In this document: one piece after another, positions 33,322 to 44,781 of the stretch
Numbering within the stretch: position 1 is the stretch's first letter
How the letters are laid out: every line of letters starts with the position of its first letter
Source: Tricholoma matsutake
Lineage: Eukaryota; Basidiomycota; Agaricomycetes; Agaricales; Tricholomataceae
Length of the DNA: 64,000 bases
Reading direction: 5' to 3'
NCBI GenBank assembly: GCA_026075535.2
Contig: AP026545.1
Coordinates: forward strand, 10,726,001 to 10,790,000
Translations under genes and position numbers: made by a program
Notes under the pieces: generated by a model
Seen by the model: the letters and a program-made list of their open reading frames with translations, nothing else
Told to the model about the DNA's origin: nothing
Database searches by the model: none

Positions 33322-34652
33322 CTATGTGAACGAGTGGCAGGTCGTAACCACCAACGGAATTGCGTGTGATTGACAACCTGCGTAATTAAGAATGAAAGGC
33401 GGACAGAACATTTCTGGCGAATTCGAAGATGATTGCGAGATTATATCAAAAGCTTCTCCACCTCCTGCCATCACGACTTTCAGGTGACGTCGCCGACGAC
33501 GGGGAGCCTGTTTGCGTGTGAGGTTAGTAAGCAACCTTTTCAAAAGGGGTTGCTGGTGTTTTGAGGACTGCAGAAAACGATAATCAGCACTGCTTATAAG
33601 ACCTCTTATACGGGATCACATACCTCGACTTTCCGCCCCCGTACCTGCATACCCTGCCCCTGCCCCTGGACTGGCGGAGAGAGGGGAGGAGGAATTACCC
33701 TCTGTTCATTTTGAAACCCTGTGGTTTCGAACCGTAATAAGCACCCTGAGGGATGACAGGCGGAGGTAGGGGCTGTGATGCCCCGACGATCCTCTACTGC
33801 GGTCTTCTGGGGGAAGAGTTTGAGATCGCACAGACTGTCTTCGGGTCGGAGACGGCTTGAGGTTGGAAGTGTATTGAAAGTGGGAAGTCAACGGTGGTGC
33901 AGACGTCGGCGGGGGGAGGTGGTGTACCAGTGCAGAGGCGGGGTGTTGCGAATGTGGCAAATGATTTTTGGGGAGGTGTATAGCACTGGAAGAATGGAAG
34001 TGCCTTCGAGAAGATTAGTAGGGAACGTCAGTGTCATACTTGGGCGTCGAGACGTACCTGCTCTTGGATGAGGAAGCATCGGGTTTCGACTGGGAGGCAT
34101 GACGTGAATAGCCATCGTACTTGGAAGAGCTCTGCTTGTTCTCTGTTGAGCGCTCATATGCATACTGATCGTACGACGCTCGCCGCGAATGTGGCACCCT
34201 GGACGATGCCATGGGCGTACGTTTAGATCGGGTGGGAGGCGGTCGAGAAAATGAGCGTGAGCGTGAACCGAATTGCGATTCTGAAGAATGACGATCGGGG
34301 CCACGATCCTTATATCGAACCTGTCCCTGTCGTCGTGTCTAACCTGATCCTTGTGACGATCTCGGTCCAAATCCTTCTCTTTCTCCCAATCGCTTTCGAT
34401 CCCCCTAGGCCTGTCTTTCCCATCGCTAGCCATATGCCTGTCCCTATCCTTCGTTTTCTGCGAGGATGACGCATAGATAACCCTCTCCTGATCAGGGAGC
34501 AAATCGGAATCATGTACCGCAGGCGTCGCAGGAGTGAATGGATTGCCTAGATACGGGTATAACCTATTCGTCTTGTCTACCCACCGAGAGATTTTGGCTT
34601 GCGTGGCGAGATAGGCCTCGTATGCCTCTGGAGAGTAGTCGTACTCAGTCAT
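33322..34652 (-). CDS. Arg/Ser/Pro-rich protein, unrecognised
   Basis: Start 34652 with MTEYDYSPEAYEAYLATQAK, an ordered helical N-terminus, then a charged DRDRHKDQ tract, an Arg/Ser/Pro-rich middle (SRSRSFSRPPPTRSKRTP) and a basic tail (QPLLKRLLTNLTRKQAPRRRRR) near 33500. Candidate introns: one with branch TACTAATC near 34010, and GTATGTG...CTGCAG near 33625-33560. The frame must also change near 34350, where GTTAGAC...GGGACAG (23 nt) would have to be removed. Composition suggests a disordered, possibly nuclear or RNA-linked protein; that is inference. The MULE element starts about 300 bp upstream of its ATG. Confidence 0.55.
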
Positions 34653-35315
34653 TCCTGCGTGTGATAAGATGCCGTAGATAAGAGGAGTGTAAGAGCTGTT
34701 AAATACCGGTTATTGATGGATTTATAAAGTGATTCAAAACAATGTACGGCGGCAGTTCTTTGTAAGAAAAGAAAAGAACATAAGGTGACTAGGACATTAG
34801 ATTTTTGCTGCGGGTCTCGGAGTTCCGCGTGCCACAGGTTGTCGACATACAGCCTGGCCGAGGTTGACTGACGCCGAAAGTTCAAACCAAAGTTTAGTCA
34901 TGTGACTGCAATTTTCTTCCGTTTCCCGTGGCACTGTCAGTCTGTCACAGATCACAGAGAAGTACAACTTTAGTAACATTCAGTGATTCAGTTATTCGGG
35001 CCGGAGGTGCGAATAACTACCTAGACCAATGTAATGACTATTCCATCTCAAATAACTATTTTCCTGTCGTGGTGACGAAGTTGTGACCAGGACACGCGTT
35101 CCTGATGTTCCTGTTTGGTTCTGTTTGGGTAATGAACATTCCGTTCCGTCCCGACATCATCGACAACCAGTTCATCGCGTTCAATCGACCGCAAGTCGAA
35201 CTCATCTCGTTTTCCCAATTCCATCCCTTGTAAATGATGTAGAGCAGTTGAGTAAATTGATTTTCAGCCATGGTAAGCCTATGTAATGGTGACCATATAG
35301 TCTTGTATATCATGG

Positions 35316-36067
35316 TCAAGTAGACGGGTACATCTGCTCTAAATGAACATTCAAGAGGTCCAGATCCATCATAGGCAGGTCATATCCAGGATGCCAATCA
35401 GGAAAATGAGCTAAATTACCCATGTTCGAGCCATGATCTTGTCCAGGGAACATGTGAGGGACGAAACCATCTCCTTGCTGGATTGGAGTATTGCGAGGTG
35501 TTGGGATCATGCCAGTGGTGGGAACTGAATGCTGAAGTTGTAGATGAGGTGGGGCATTGGAAGGGACTGTGAATGGAAGTGGATGTAGTCCCAAGCCGAG
35601 CTGGAGCTGTGCCGGCGGTTTGTGGCACAGTCCATCAACGCGCGTTTGTGCAACACCTTCCCAATTCAAGTCGACGGGTACAAACGAAGCTTCCAGATCG
35701 TCAACAGGAAATTCTCCAGCAGGCAGGCTTGAACCGGCAGGGCTGGTGACTAGCGACGAGTTTCATGTCAGTTGTCAGTCGTGTCAAACATCGTAACTCT
35801 CGCACCTGGGGCTGTGTCCAACATGTTCAGGCTGCGAATCGGTGGTATCTTGACATCGTCAAACTTTGATGTGGATCGATTATGCCGTGGTGTTCGACCA
35901 GCTTCTTTCTTCTGCTCCGTGAGGTCTTTCAGTTTTTCTCGCAGATCCTTTTGAGTCTGGGAGGCATTCGTGATACGTTCTCGAACATCTTCAATATTGT
36001 CATCAAGATCTTTGTGGGTTGCGCGTCGACGAGCATTTTTTGTTTGGCGGGTAAGTGAACGGGTCAT
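35316..36067 (-). CDS. MULE accessory protein with coiled coil
   Basis: Two exons, 36067-35806 and 35749-35316, joined by a 56-nt intron (35750-35805, GTGCGA...GCTAG) give 231 codons plus stop in one frame. Residues about 15-60 form a charged coiled coil (DDNIEDVRERITNASQTQKD). The C-terminal half is Pro/Gln/His-rich and ends ...LEQMYPST. It lies inside the TIRs directly downstream of the transposase in the same orientation, so it probably belongs to the element. No family recognised; a DNA-binding or transposase-partner role would be a guess. Confidence 0.65.
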
Positions 36068-36181
36068 TCGATCGATCTGGCCGTTGTGAGGATTACGAAA
36101 AATACAAGTTTGTTTCGCTGCCGCAATTGACGCAGCTACTGAAGCGTCAAGGGTTCTTGCCCTATGAGGGAGTCAAATGTT

Positions 36182-39100
36182 CTAGAACATTATGTACAGG
36201 GTTCTCGCCACATACCGTTGAATGGCCTCAAGTGGCCGGAGATTGATTTGCGTGCTCCGATTAGTCCCAGCATGGGCCGTTTCTACAAGGTTTGTGTGAT
36301 GAGGGGTTCTATCCCAAAAGTCATTGGGCATCCGTGAGAGGTACTTGTTGAAACCTGGCAGTAACCACGGATAGCTGATCTTGTGGGCATACCAGTCTGT
36401 CGAGCCATTCAATACGAGGTCGCGGAAGCATTTTCAGTGACAAACATACTTCTTAGTTTCTCGCTAGGATGCCCTTTGCAGAATTCATGCCACGCGGCAA
36501 TATCCTCGGGTGATGACAGTGCGCGAAATTTGTTGAGATACTGAACTGTTTGCATCCCGACGGCCCCAACCAACTCATCAGTACGTCTGTAATGGAAATT
36601 GATAACAACATCAATGTGATCAGGACACAGACTGGCCTTTCGAAGTGCACTGTACATAGTTTGATAAAAAACTGAACAAGGATATCCGGGTCAGTCTCGC
36701 GGATGCCACTGGTTTCTGAGTTGTTCATCTGTAATCGAACAACAGCATCCCCGAGACCTTGGACTTGGGCTGCCTCCATGTCCAGGATAATGGCCAAGAG
36801 GTGACCTGAATCATCAAAAACCTTGAATTTGACCTGTCGACGAGTCGCTTTTTCGATGGAAGTGAAAAGAGCTTCGAAAGCATAACCAAATGCCTCGCGC
36901 GTGGCGGAATTGCAGTATAGCCGTGCAACAGTAACACCTAATTGAGCAATCAGCCATCCGGTTGTTATGATTACGGTCCCCCAGAGTCGACTCACGCTCA
37001 TTCGTTTCGGCGTACCAGATGACAAATTCACACTCATCTAGTTCGCCATTGACTTGCTTGAAGGTGTAGTCCCCGACAAGAGATTGTGCAGTATGAATTA
37101 AAGCTGCAAGAGTCGGATTCATTGTCACAGCAAGCTTGATATTACCTTCCATACGAAGATGCCAGATGTACCGTTCATCTGGTGACAATTTTTGGTCCTG
37201 TTCATACTGATCCACAATGCCTGTCCGACACATGTAGTTCATCAGTTGATCATGTTGGCTATCTGAGTCCATGTTCACCTTGCCATTGATATCCAGCAGG
37301 AACCTTCTCATCCTTTTTCTGTTGAATTTTCTCTCGAAGAAGCTTCCGATTTCGGAAGGCTTCATGTTTAGTACTCAACGATGAACCGAGAAGTGCGAGA
37401 GTTGTGGAGGCTGGCCCAGAAATATTAAATGGATGATATTGCGTGCTACTGATTGATTTCCTTACCGTTGTCAAGTCTGTCTGCGGTGGCACCCAAAATA
37501 CCAAATGCATCCAGGCATCGCTGAAGATCATCCTTTGCAGCTGTTGATGGCTTTTCCTCAGGCCATGGAGGGTGCGAGTGGCGACCTTGAAAGATGACTA
37601 CAACTTTAGGATTCTGGGGATCTTTTGATGTGTAGACAATCTTCTTTGCTGGGCACTCAAAATGAACCAATCGACCAGATACTGAATGTCCCTGGCAAAA
37701 ATGGATATGTTCTGTCCAGACTCAGAACGTCAACACAAGAACCATGTCATCAATGAACCAACCCAGATTACTGACTACAGTGTTTTTGTTTTCCATGCCG
37801 AGGATGAAGAAACGTAGAACAGCTCCTCTCGTATACAGCGAGATCAGGTGATGTGATGAGCTGACCATTTATCAGCTGGAACAAGATGCCCTCATCGACT
37901 GCAGATGGGATTGGCACATAAATATGCTCCCATTGTTCTCGTTCTCCCTTCGTCCACTTGCTGCAGCCCACAAAATATGCTTTACCCTCTACGGATGGGG
38001 GCTGTGCTCAAACAGTCAGTTTGAGCATGCCTGGGATGAGAACAATGGATCATACACACATTTCGGAGAGGCTTTAAGACAGCTAAACCATCACATTTCT
38101 TCTTGCATCTCAGCGTAGTAATTAATCGATAGAATCTGGTACAGACAGTCACGATTGGACACGGACACACACTACTGAGAATTTGGCTCATACACATCAG
38201 TGATCCCAAGCACAGTCTCTCCATCAGCCCTATTTTGAGTCTGCCCAGCCTCAAATATCTCCACCATCTTGTTTGAGTCATAGCCATCAATCCGCTCGTA
38301 GCCATCAAGGAATCTGTTGTCAAACATCTCACATTGACGGGCCCCATTGCACTCATGTACAGAACAGCGAGCTGGCAGGTCATCAAGAAGTGTGAGCTTT
38401 ACGTCATGAGAAGTGCTGCCATTTGTTCCCCTTCCCCATGAATCTTGATCCTGCATTGGATTGTCAGGTGTTGGTTGGTGAGATCTATGACAAAATGAGC
38501 ATGTACCTCTGCTTTAAGAAATGCATCAAGCCCCTTCAGCTTTTTCGCAACATTCCTACCCGAAACCCTGGTATCATCCCCAAAATCAAGAACATATGCC
38601 GTGTCCACCTCAGGAACAGGCCAGCGGTGAGGGACCCCATCAAGAGGTTCGATGGCATCTACTTTGGCCTTCCTGGTGACGATGTACCTCCCCTCGCGAT
38701 CCTTTGGAAACCCATCAGAGGCAGTTTTTGCACCTCCCGTGGACCGAAACTCGGATTTAGGAACCAATTTGGTCTTGTTGTCAAGGGGATCGATGATGTC
38801 GACAATCTCGGACTTCGATGCGTGCCGCTTTGTGGGTCGCTCATGAGGGTCTTTGAGTTCCTGCATTGCAGCACAGGTTTTTGGCTTGCTGTTGCTCTGG
38901 ACAATGTTCTCGGTCTCGCTATCATCTGACATGACAATAACTTCCTGCGCCTGTTTGCGATGTGCATTTGACGACTGGGTGGGAAATGCCAAAATCAGTA
39001 TGCATACATCCGAGGTCAGAATGTAGGCAAGCCAACCTCGGCATTGGGTTCTATTTTAATCACTGGCTTCAACTGAGATTTTCTTGGTGATGTCCTGCTA

Positions 39101-39417
39101 AAAATGGAGAAAATCAGTAGAATTCGCAGTGCCAGCATTGCTGTAACCCTCACATGGGCTTGCTAACGGACTGCCCGATGGAGTTACGGAGGAATAGCTC
39201 GTATTGCTGGAGATTTACCCATTTCCCTCCATTCTTTAGGCTCAGAAATGGATGTTCTACAAGCTCAGACGGCATGCCTGTTCCCAACCATGATGCCATG
39301 AGTTTCAAATTAGGCAATCCAGGATGTTGTGCACTCACCTAGCCACTCCTCTTTGTAGATCTTCAACTCCTTCTCCATTGCACTGTCCAGGCTTTTTTGG
39401 ACCCAGTTAGGAACCAT
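36182..39417 (-). CDS. MULE-type DDE transposase, multi-exon
   Basis: Start 39417 (MVPNWVQKSLDSAMEKELKI). Introns that keep the frame include 38451-38506, 38002-38059, 37411-37465, 37221-37278, 36938-36995, 36597-36646 (donor GC, not GT) and 36397-36449; others near 39280, 39170, 39020, 38190 and 37720 are likely. The middle has a Cys-rich region (CSVHECNGARQCEMFDNRFLDGYERIDGY; CKKKCDG; GCSKWTKGE) and a CPAKKIVY...HSHPPW zinc-like unit. The catalytic core reads LVGDYTFKQVNGELDE, then ILDMEAAQVQGLGDA and CTVHFER, and later HTNLVETAHAGTNR, matching the MULE D-D-E layout with C/H before the Glu. One junction near 39150 does not resolve cleanly; otherwise no stop was found. C-terminus may extend past 36182. 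Confidence 0.8.
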
Positions 39418-39867
39418 TTTAACAAGCTAGCAAGGTGGTGGAAAGGCAGAAAAGCAGAAAGCAAGGAAAACATTCGATGATGCTCATTGTGGCTTTTCAT
39501 GGTACTGGGGCGGCCAGGGACAGTGAGCGACTTGACCTAAAATGGTATGGTTCACATCAACACATACCTAGAACTCATAAACTCACATTCCCTCAGCATG
39601 ATGTGTGACATCTGGAAAGAAATAGTTATTGGTGATAAAAAATAGTCATTTGCGACAAAATAGTCATTCAGGTGATCAGACTGAATAACCTAATAACCTA
39701 ATAGTACTAAAGTTGTTGTACCTCTCACAGAGCCCACATTGGATATATGTTGTATCGATGCACAAGCGAAGCGACCAGAGAAGCAACAGAAGCGATCAGC
39801 TCGAGAGCGCTAAAAGAAAGGCAAAGCGCAGGAGAACGACCAGTCAGCGGCTTGACTGCATAGTTAT

Positions 39868-40036
39868 TAGTGCTGTGCTTGGCCCAGCCTGAATCAGGCC
39901 GTGAGCCGAGCCAAGCCGGGCCCAAATAGGCCAAGCCAAGCCAAGTCATGATGATGGCTTCATAGTGGCTTTGGCCTGGCTTGCATGTTTGAAAAGCCAA
40001 AGCCAGGTCTTGGCCAGGCCGTCAGGCCGCGGCTTT
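39868..40036. mobile_element. hAT-like terminus, family C (one end only)
   Basis: Starts TAGTGCTGTGCTTGGCCC and continues with GGCC/AAGCC-rich DNA like 931, 56047 and 60204. No partner end found. Confidence 0.55.
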
Positions 40037-40550
40037 TCAGTAAGTTATATTCTCAAGTATACTACATGTAATTATAACTTATAAGTACAATTGGATTTTG
40101 AGAAGTACACATCAATGCATCATCGAAAATGTTTGGAAAATGTCATCATCGAGCCTTAAACTTGCAGCAGCTATACAGTTACCACACAATGCTGATGTAA
40201 TCAACATACTTGTCCACATCAATATTGAACAATGGTCTACCAACTGATACACCCAGATCCTTGACCACCGGAGAACGTCGATAACAGCAACAAACGGCCT
40301 TTATTATTGTTCTTTATCATCATTTGAACCCTAGGTATTTTCTTTTGTATTCGTCTGTCTTGTGTCTTTCATCTCGATCTGAGGTAGCATTTCAGGCTGA
40401 CTAGTGTACAATGTACAATCGATCGGGTCACCAGAGGATGGCGGTATCTTGCAAAATACCCTTCTACTACAACACAAAGGTGTATGCAAAATATGTTGAG
40501 CATTAGAAGACTATTTTTCAAATTATTCTTCTACTTAGAACCCTCGTTAT
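40037..40550. other. Unassigned spacer
   Basis: No supported feature. Confidence 0.5.
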
Positions 40551-40560
40551 GCAAGCTACC

Positions 40561-41049
40561 AAGGGGTACTCATCACTAGAATTTGTAAGGGTATGTTGTG
40601 ATTTCCAGATAAGCCATCTGGGGACCCCCCCTCCCCCCATATATAGTAATCATTTTATTATGTAATCATTGTATAAAATATTTCACTAGCACTTACATCG
40701 GCTCTTGCTAACCAGAAACTCCATGTTTAGATATAAATCATTACTGAATTACCAACCAGCTGTGGACATACCACAGCACCAGTACATGGCAAAAGGAAGT
40801 CACTCAACCAACATGTGACCTGATTACTCAGCACCCAGATAAGGAAAAATGTTACACATACTTGGTTTTTCACTGTGTTCTGATTCTCTCTCACTTTGTT
40901 ATGCTTAGATTGTGGTAAGAGAAGGTATTTTTATGTATAATGAAGCACATTGATGAGCATAAATCATGATTACAAAACCCAGATAAGGTCGCATGAGGCC
41001 CCCCCCCCTCCCCACATACCATCTCAGAATCTGCTGGCGAGTACCCCTT
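40561..41049. mobile_element. MITE with 10-bp target duplication
   Basis: 489 bp. Ends AAGGGGTACTC...GAGTACCCCTT, with the inverted similarity fading over about 60 bp and C/G runs inside each arm. Flanked by the perfect 10-bp repeat GCAAGCTACC (40551-40560, 41050-41059). Duplication length suggests a Mutator-type mover, but its TIR differs from the MULE at 34960-39724. No ORF. Confidence 0.9.
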
Positions 41050-41059
41050 GCAAGCTACC

Positions 41060-41765
41060 TTTCTTGTAGAAGCCTCATCTCAGTATTAGCAAATTCCCAT
41101 GCTGCCGGGGGGCATACCAGGGTAGCAGTTAGGGTTTGGTTAGGGTTTGCTGGTTAGCCAGTTATGGTTATGCAATAGTGATGGATTTCACATGCTGCTC
41201 ATGACCCCCCCCTGACAAGGCCCCGAAGGGGCCCAGCCTGTCATCAATGCATGAACGAGGCTTTAGCATGCTGACCTGAGATGACCCAGTTTGGGGGACC
41301 CCCTGAGCGCTGTGAGGGAGGGGAGGGTCATTGAATGGTTGGCCCTCTTTGTGTGCAGTGGTGATATTAGGTAAGCATTTTGATTATTTGCTGCTGAATG
41401 GCATTGTCTGTGCCATGTCATCCACTGAGCAGCCAGGTCCAGCCAGTAGGATTGTTTTGGTTTGAGGAAAGAAAATAAATGTCTTGGGGCTCAGAAGAAT
41501 ACCTAGGGCCATTCCAAAAATCCAACATAGAGAGAGGTTTTGCATTGCAAAATGTTGTTATTTCCATTTTGGGTCACAAGTGAGATTTTGAAAAAAATTG
41601 CATGTATTATGGCACCTCTAATTAGAATGGAAGATACATACACTATTTGTTCTTATTAGAAGAATGTTTTGCAAGCTAATGACATATATGCCTGATCGGG
41701 TAGGGCACACATAAAGAGTGCAATGTGTGGGTCAGCGTATGCAGTGAACAGGGATGGGGGACAGT
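41060..41765. other. Unassigned spacer
   Basis: Contains a CCCCGAAGGGG hairpin near 41221 and two GGTTAGGGTTT units near 41135; otherwise nothing supported. Confidence 0.5.
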
Positions 41766-41769
41766 GACA

Positions 41770-41954
41770 ATGGCTGAAAAAAATATGCTAGGTGACAATG
41801 ACAGGAACCATGGGGAAGACGAGCACGGCACCAGGGACAATGGGAACAATGGGGAGCATGAGGGGGACAGGATGGGGCAGGGACACCACAAATCTACCAC
41901 CACCAATGGATGACAACAATGATGCATGGAAGTCTATCATTGTTTGGGGCCTAG
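41770..41954 (+). other. NDxIVWALG exon cassette outside any resolved element
   Basis: Gly/Asn/Asp/His-rich frame ending NNDAWKSIIVWGLG right before a GTGATTG donor at 41955, then a T-rich intron with ACTAACTAA. Same layout as the E cassettes. No TIR was found around it. Confidence 0.45.
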
Positions 41955-42271
41955 GTGATTGTTTTTTTCTTTTGTGTTTTGATTTATTACTAACTAATAG
42001 TTTTTCTCTTTGTTTTTATGTTGTACCTATGCCCCTACCCTGGCACCCCACCCAATGCAGCATAGGATGTGTGCCATCCCCCAGCACCTCCCACCATCGC
42101 TGCGAGTAACTGCTCACATGGTGGATGGAGCTGGTGGTTCCATGATGACTGTGAATACCAACAGCAATGGCATCAACGGCTATGGCTACACCAACACCAG
42201 CACCCAAAGCCAGCACCAATAACAACACAAAGAATGACAGCACCCAACCCCATACCAACACCACCACCAAC

Positions 42272-43690
42272 TAGTGTTTGAGGGTCCAGTCCATAAGACC
42301 GGAAAAAGACCGGAACCTTAACTGAACTTAATCACAAGAGACCAAACCGTCGGTCTCGGTGCATCCAAAATGGCCTGCAGTCCAGTTAGCAGTTGATACT
42401 TATTTAAAAGTCACAAAAACTGATCAAAGACTGGTCTCAACCGGTCTCAACTGGTCTTTTCATACCCACAAATAACTATGTATTCATACCCACAAATAAC
42501 TATGTATTCATGTACCTAAATACTAAAGTTACTTATATATATACCGACGAGAGGGGGGATGCCCCAAGAATAAGTGGGGGAGGTCTGGGTTTATGTATCT
42601 TTGAAGTCATTGTACATGTTTGTCTTAGCTGTACATGTTTGTTTACAGTAAACAAACACACATCGACGTGTTTGTTTGTAATTACAAACATTCATGCGTG
42701 ATGGACATCCTGTGCCACGTCACCACCTGGTCCACAACCACAACCACCCAAACCACCAAATGCAAAGTGGGGGCCCAAACAATGACCTAGCGTTGTTTGG
42801 GCCCCCTATGGTATGTTTTTTATGTTTTATTTCTTCTTTCTTTTACTAACTACATGTTTTTTCTTTGTTTTTAGTTGCATTTTGATCAAGCCTTGCATTA
42901 CCGCTGTGAGCCTCTGCTTGCAGGGTGGCAATGGGCCTGTTTCTGGATGACGACAATGATGATGGCCAATGCCAGCCCCCTACACTGTCGCTGCGAGCCT
43001 CTGCTCGCAGGATGGCAATGGGCCCTTTGCTGGACAACCTAGGCCACCTACACCACATCACACAGCACCACCACCCCGCCTGTGAGCCACTGCTTGTGGG
43101 GGGAGATGGAGGTGCTGACAACAATGAATTGCAGGGATGACAACGACAACAACAAATCAGGGGATGACAACGAATCACAGGGATGACGAAGGCAACAAAT
43201 TGTGGGGATGAGGAAGGCAATGAATTAGGGGGACGACAATGATGAGTGGGGGGATGACAAACAACAACGCGAGCAAACAACAAAACACCAGGGATGACAA
43301 ATAGCAGGGACAATGAATGACAAATGGCAGTGAACAGTGGGGACAATGACGATGAATCAAGGGGACGATGAATGGTGGGGACAACGAACAGCAGGGAAAG
43401 GGACAATGGGAAGCATGAATGGCAGGGACAAGACAACAACCCCCCACCCTCACTACAAACATGAGAAGGTGGGGCAGTTTCTTTTTTCTATTTTATCTTC
43501 TATTTCATTTTTCATCTTCATTTTCATTCTCATACACCACAGCTGCGAGCAACTGCTCACAGCATGTAAATGTAGTTAGTATATAACAGAATTAAGCTAT
43601 ACTCGAAAAAACACCAGTAAGACTGGTTAAAACCGGTCTTTTGGAGGCAACCGAACCAAATAGGACTGGTCCTATTTGGTTCGGTTGCGG
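42272..43690. mobile_element. Composite B-type element with cassette (right end eroded)
   Basis: Left end TAGTGTTTGAGGGTCCAGTCC followed by repeated ACCGG/GGTCT motifs, as in MITEs at 57293 and 58741. Near 43620-43690 the same motifs return in inverse order (AAAACCGGTCTTTT, GGACTGGTCC). The last bases of the right TIR are missing and no target duplication was seen. Inside are the GAGCAnnTGCTC palindrome (about 42900, 42988, 43078, 43545), a GGGCCCAAACAATG...CGTTGTTTGGGCCC hairpin and a GTATGT donor at 42811. Confidence 0.5.
42765..42810 (+). other. NDxIVWALG-type exon end with hairpin
   Basis: GGGCCCAAACAATG-ACCTAG-CGTTGTTTGGGCCC lies directly before CTATG|GTATGT; the T-rich intron has TTACTAACTA and ends TTTTTAG near 42873. 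One frame reads NNDLALFGP, a degenerate form of the motif. Confidence 0.55.
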
Positions 43691-43782
43691 TGATAGGTTG
43701 TCTCCTCGGCTCAAAGGCCGATTCACCATTTCAACCACATTCTAATCACATCGGATAACTTGCACAAGGTCCCAGAAGCACA

Positions 43783-44005
43783 TGCGGTCTCTCAGGGTCT
43801 CATCTACTACTAGACGAGACGGTTTGGACAGGGCTCGCATCTACTACTAGAGGCGAGTCGGAAAGGACGCGGACAAGCAAAAGATGAATTCCTATCTGCA
43901 CACACGCATCCCTATCTACAATGTCACGTGACCACTGAGGGGAATGCTGGACTCTGGCATGGCTCTGCTATGGACTCTGCTATGTGTGCTACTGCCACGG
44001 CTACA
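43783..44005 (-). repeat. gypsy-1 3' LTR
   Basis: Reads TGTAGCCGTGG...GAGAGACCGCA on the minus strand, preceded there by the purine tract GGAGGAGGGGCACA. Differs from the 5' LTR mainly by CG/TG/CA changes and one indel of about 10 bp. Confidence 0.9.
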
Positions 44006-44167
44006 TGTGCCCCTCCTCCAAATAGCAACGCCCTTGTTGCGATCTCAACTTGGAGAATGAAGAGATGCATGTGTATGTACAAGGCACCAATGCCTTACCC
44101 TCACCTTGGCCCAGGAGGCATGTCCATGACAATCGCTCCCCCTAAAGGCCCAACGTAGAAATGGTGT

Positions 44168-44503
44168 TTAGGGCCACAGGTACCTTCTGGGACCTTGTCC
44201 ATCATCGTAGTCGGCTCTTGGATCGGTCAGGGTTACTGGGTGTGCATCTTGTGAAGGCCGTAAATAAGCAGCCGGCGGGAAGTCGATGTCGGGTGGTATT
44301 GGGATAGCAAGTCGTTCTTGAACTAGCTCTGGGTTGACAAAACTGGGTAACTCCCCCAGTTCGATATCGTTGTATTCAGGGTCCGGTTGTAGTTGTTTTG
44401 ATGTTAGGATGAAAGGGCTGAGGAACACCATGACAATGAAGAATAGAGTATATCTGGAAAACCATCCGTTATTCAAGGCTCTTGCATTCATTAGACTGAG
44501 CAA
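44168..44503 (-). CDS. Small membrane-anchored ORF between pol and 3' LTR of gypsy-1
   Basis: 111 codons, uninterrupted, unlike pol beside it. Residues about 16-34 (FSRYTLFFIVMVFLSPFIL) form one strong hydrophobic segment after a short N-terminus; the rest is acidic and Pro-rich (LPSFVNPELVQERLAIPIPPD). This looks like a single-pass signal-anchor protein. Its place, downstream of pol and before the purine tract, is where env-like ORFs stand in some LTR elements. No similarity to any envelope protein is claimed; a captured host exon is equally possible. Confidence 0.45.
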   Translation of the reverse strand: MLSLMNARALNNGWFSRYTLFFIVMVFLSPFILTSKQLQPDPEYNDIELGELPSFVNPELVQERLAIPIPPDIDFPPAAYLRPSQDAHPVTLTDPRADYDDGQGPRRYLWP

Positions 44504-44781
44504 GGTGGTTGAAGCAATCTAGGGCCTCTAATATATAGGGAGTCGGGCTTAAAATGATCAGTGTTAGTCAGCAGCCAGGCCCATTGCTGAACTCAGCTCA
44601 GGGTTGATGGTTCCTGCTCCACTCCATGCTCTATATCCTCCCAATCTGTATTGCTATCATCATCAATCACCTGTCTTCCTTCTACCCCTTGCACAATGTC
44701 TTCTTCGGCTTCCTGCTTATGCAGCTTTTCAATCTCTGCTTGTACTTTGTGTAGCGCTGTGCCGCTACATGGAATGAACCT

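Larger units (their letters stand above)
34960..39724 (-). mobile_element. Mutator-like (MULE) element, near-complete
   Basis: 4.77 kb. The left end (GTACAACTTTAGTA...) and the reverse complement of the right end (GTACAACAACTTTAGTA...) align for about 100 bp with gaps, including AATGACTATTYYNTCNCAAA near 35032 and 39675. TCACAGAG flanks both sides (34952-34959, 39725-39732), an 8-bp target duplication that may be 9 bp with one mismatch. Contains the transposase and one accessory gene, both minus strand. Confidence 0.75.

Noticed and set aside
41130..41160. Telomere-like GGTTAGGGTTT units
   Set aside because: Only two imperfect units, too few to call an interstitial telomere.
42846..43462. 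Ser/Pro/Leu-rich minus-strand ORFs
   Set aside because: Low-complexity antisense of the GACAACGA-type repeats.
43700..43782. Left half of gypsy-2 on the far side of gypsy-1
   Set aside because: If gypsy-1 had inserted into gypsy-2, integrase sequence and a shared 5-bp duplication should appear here; neither was found.
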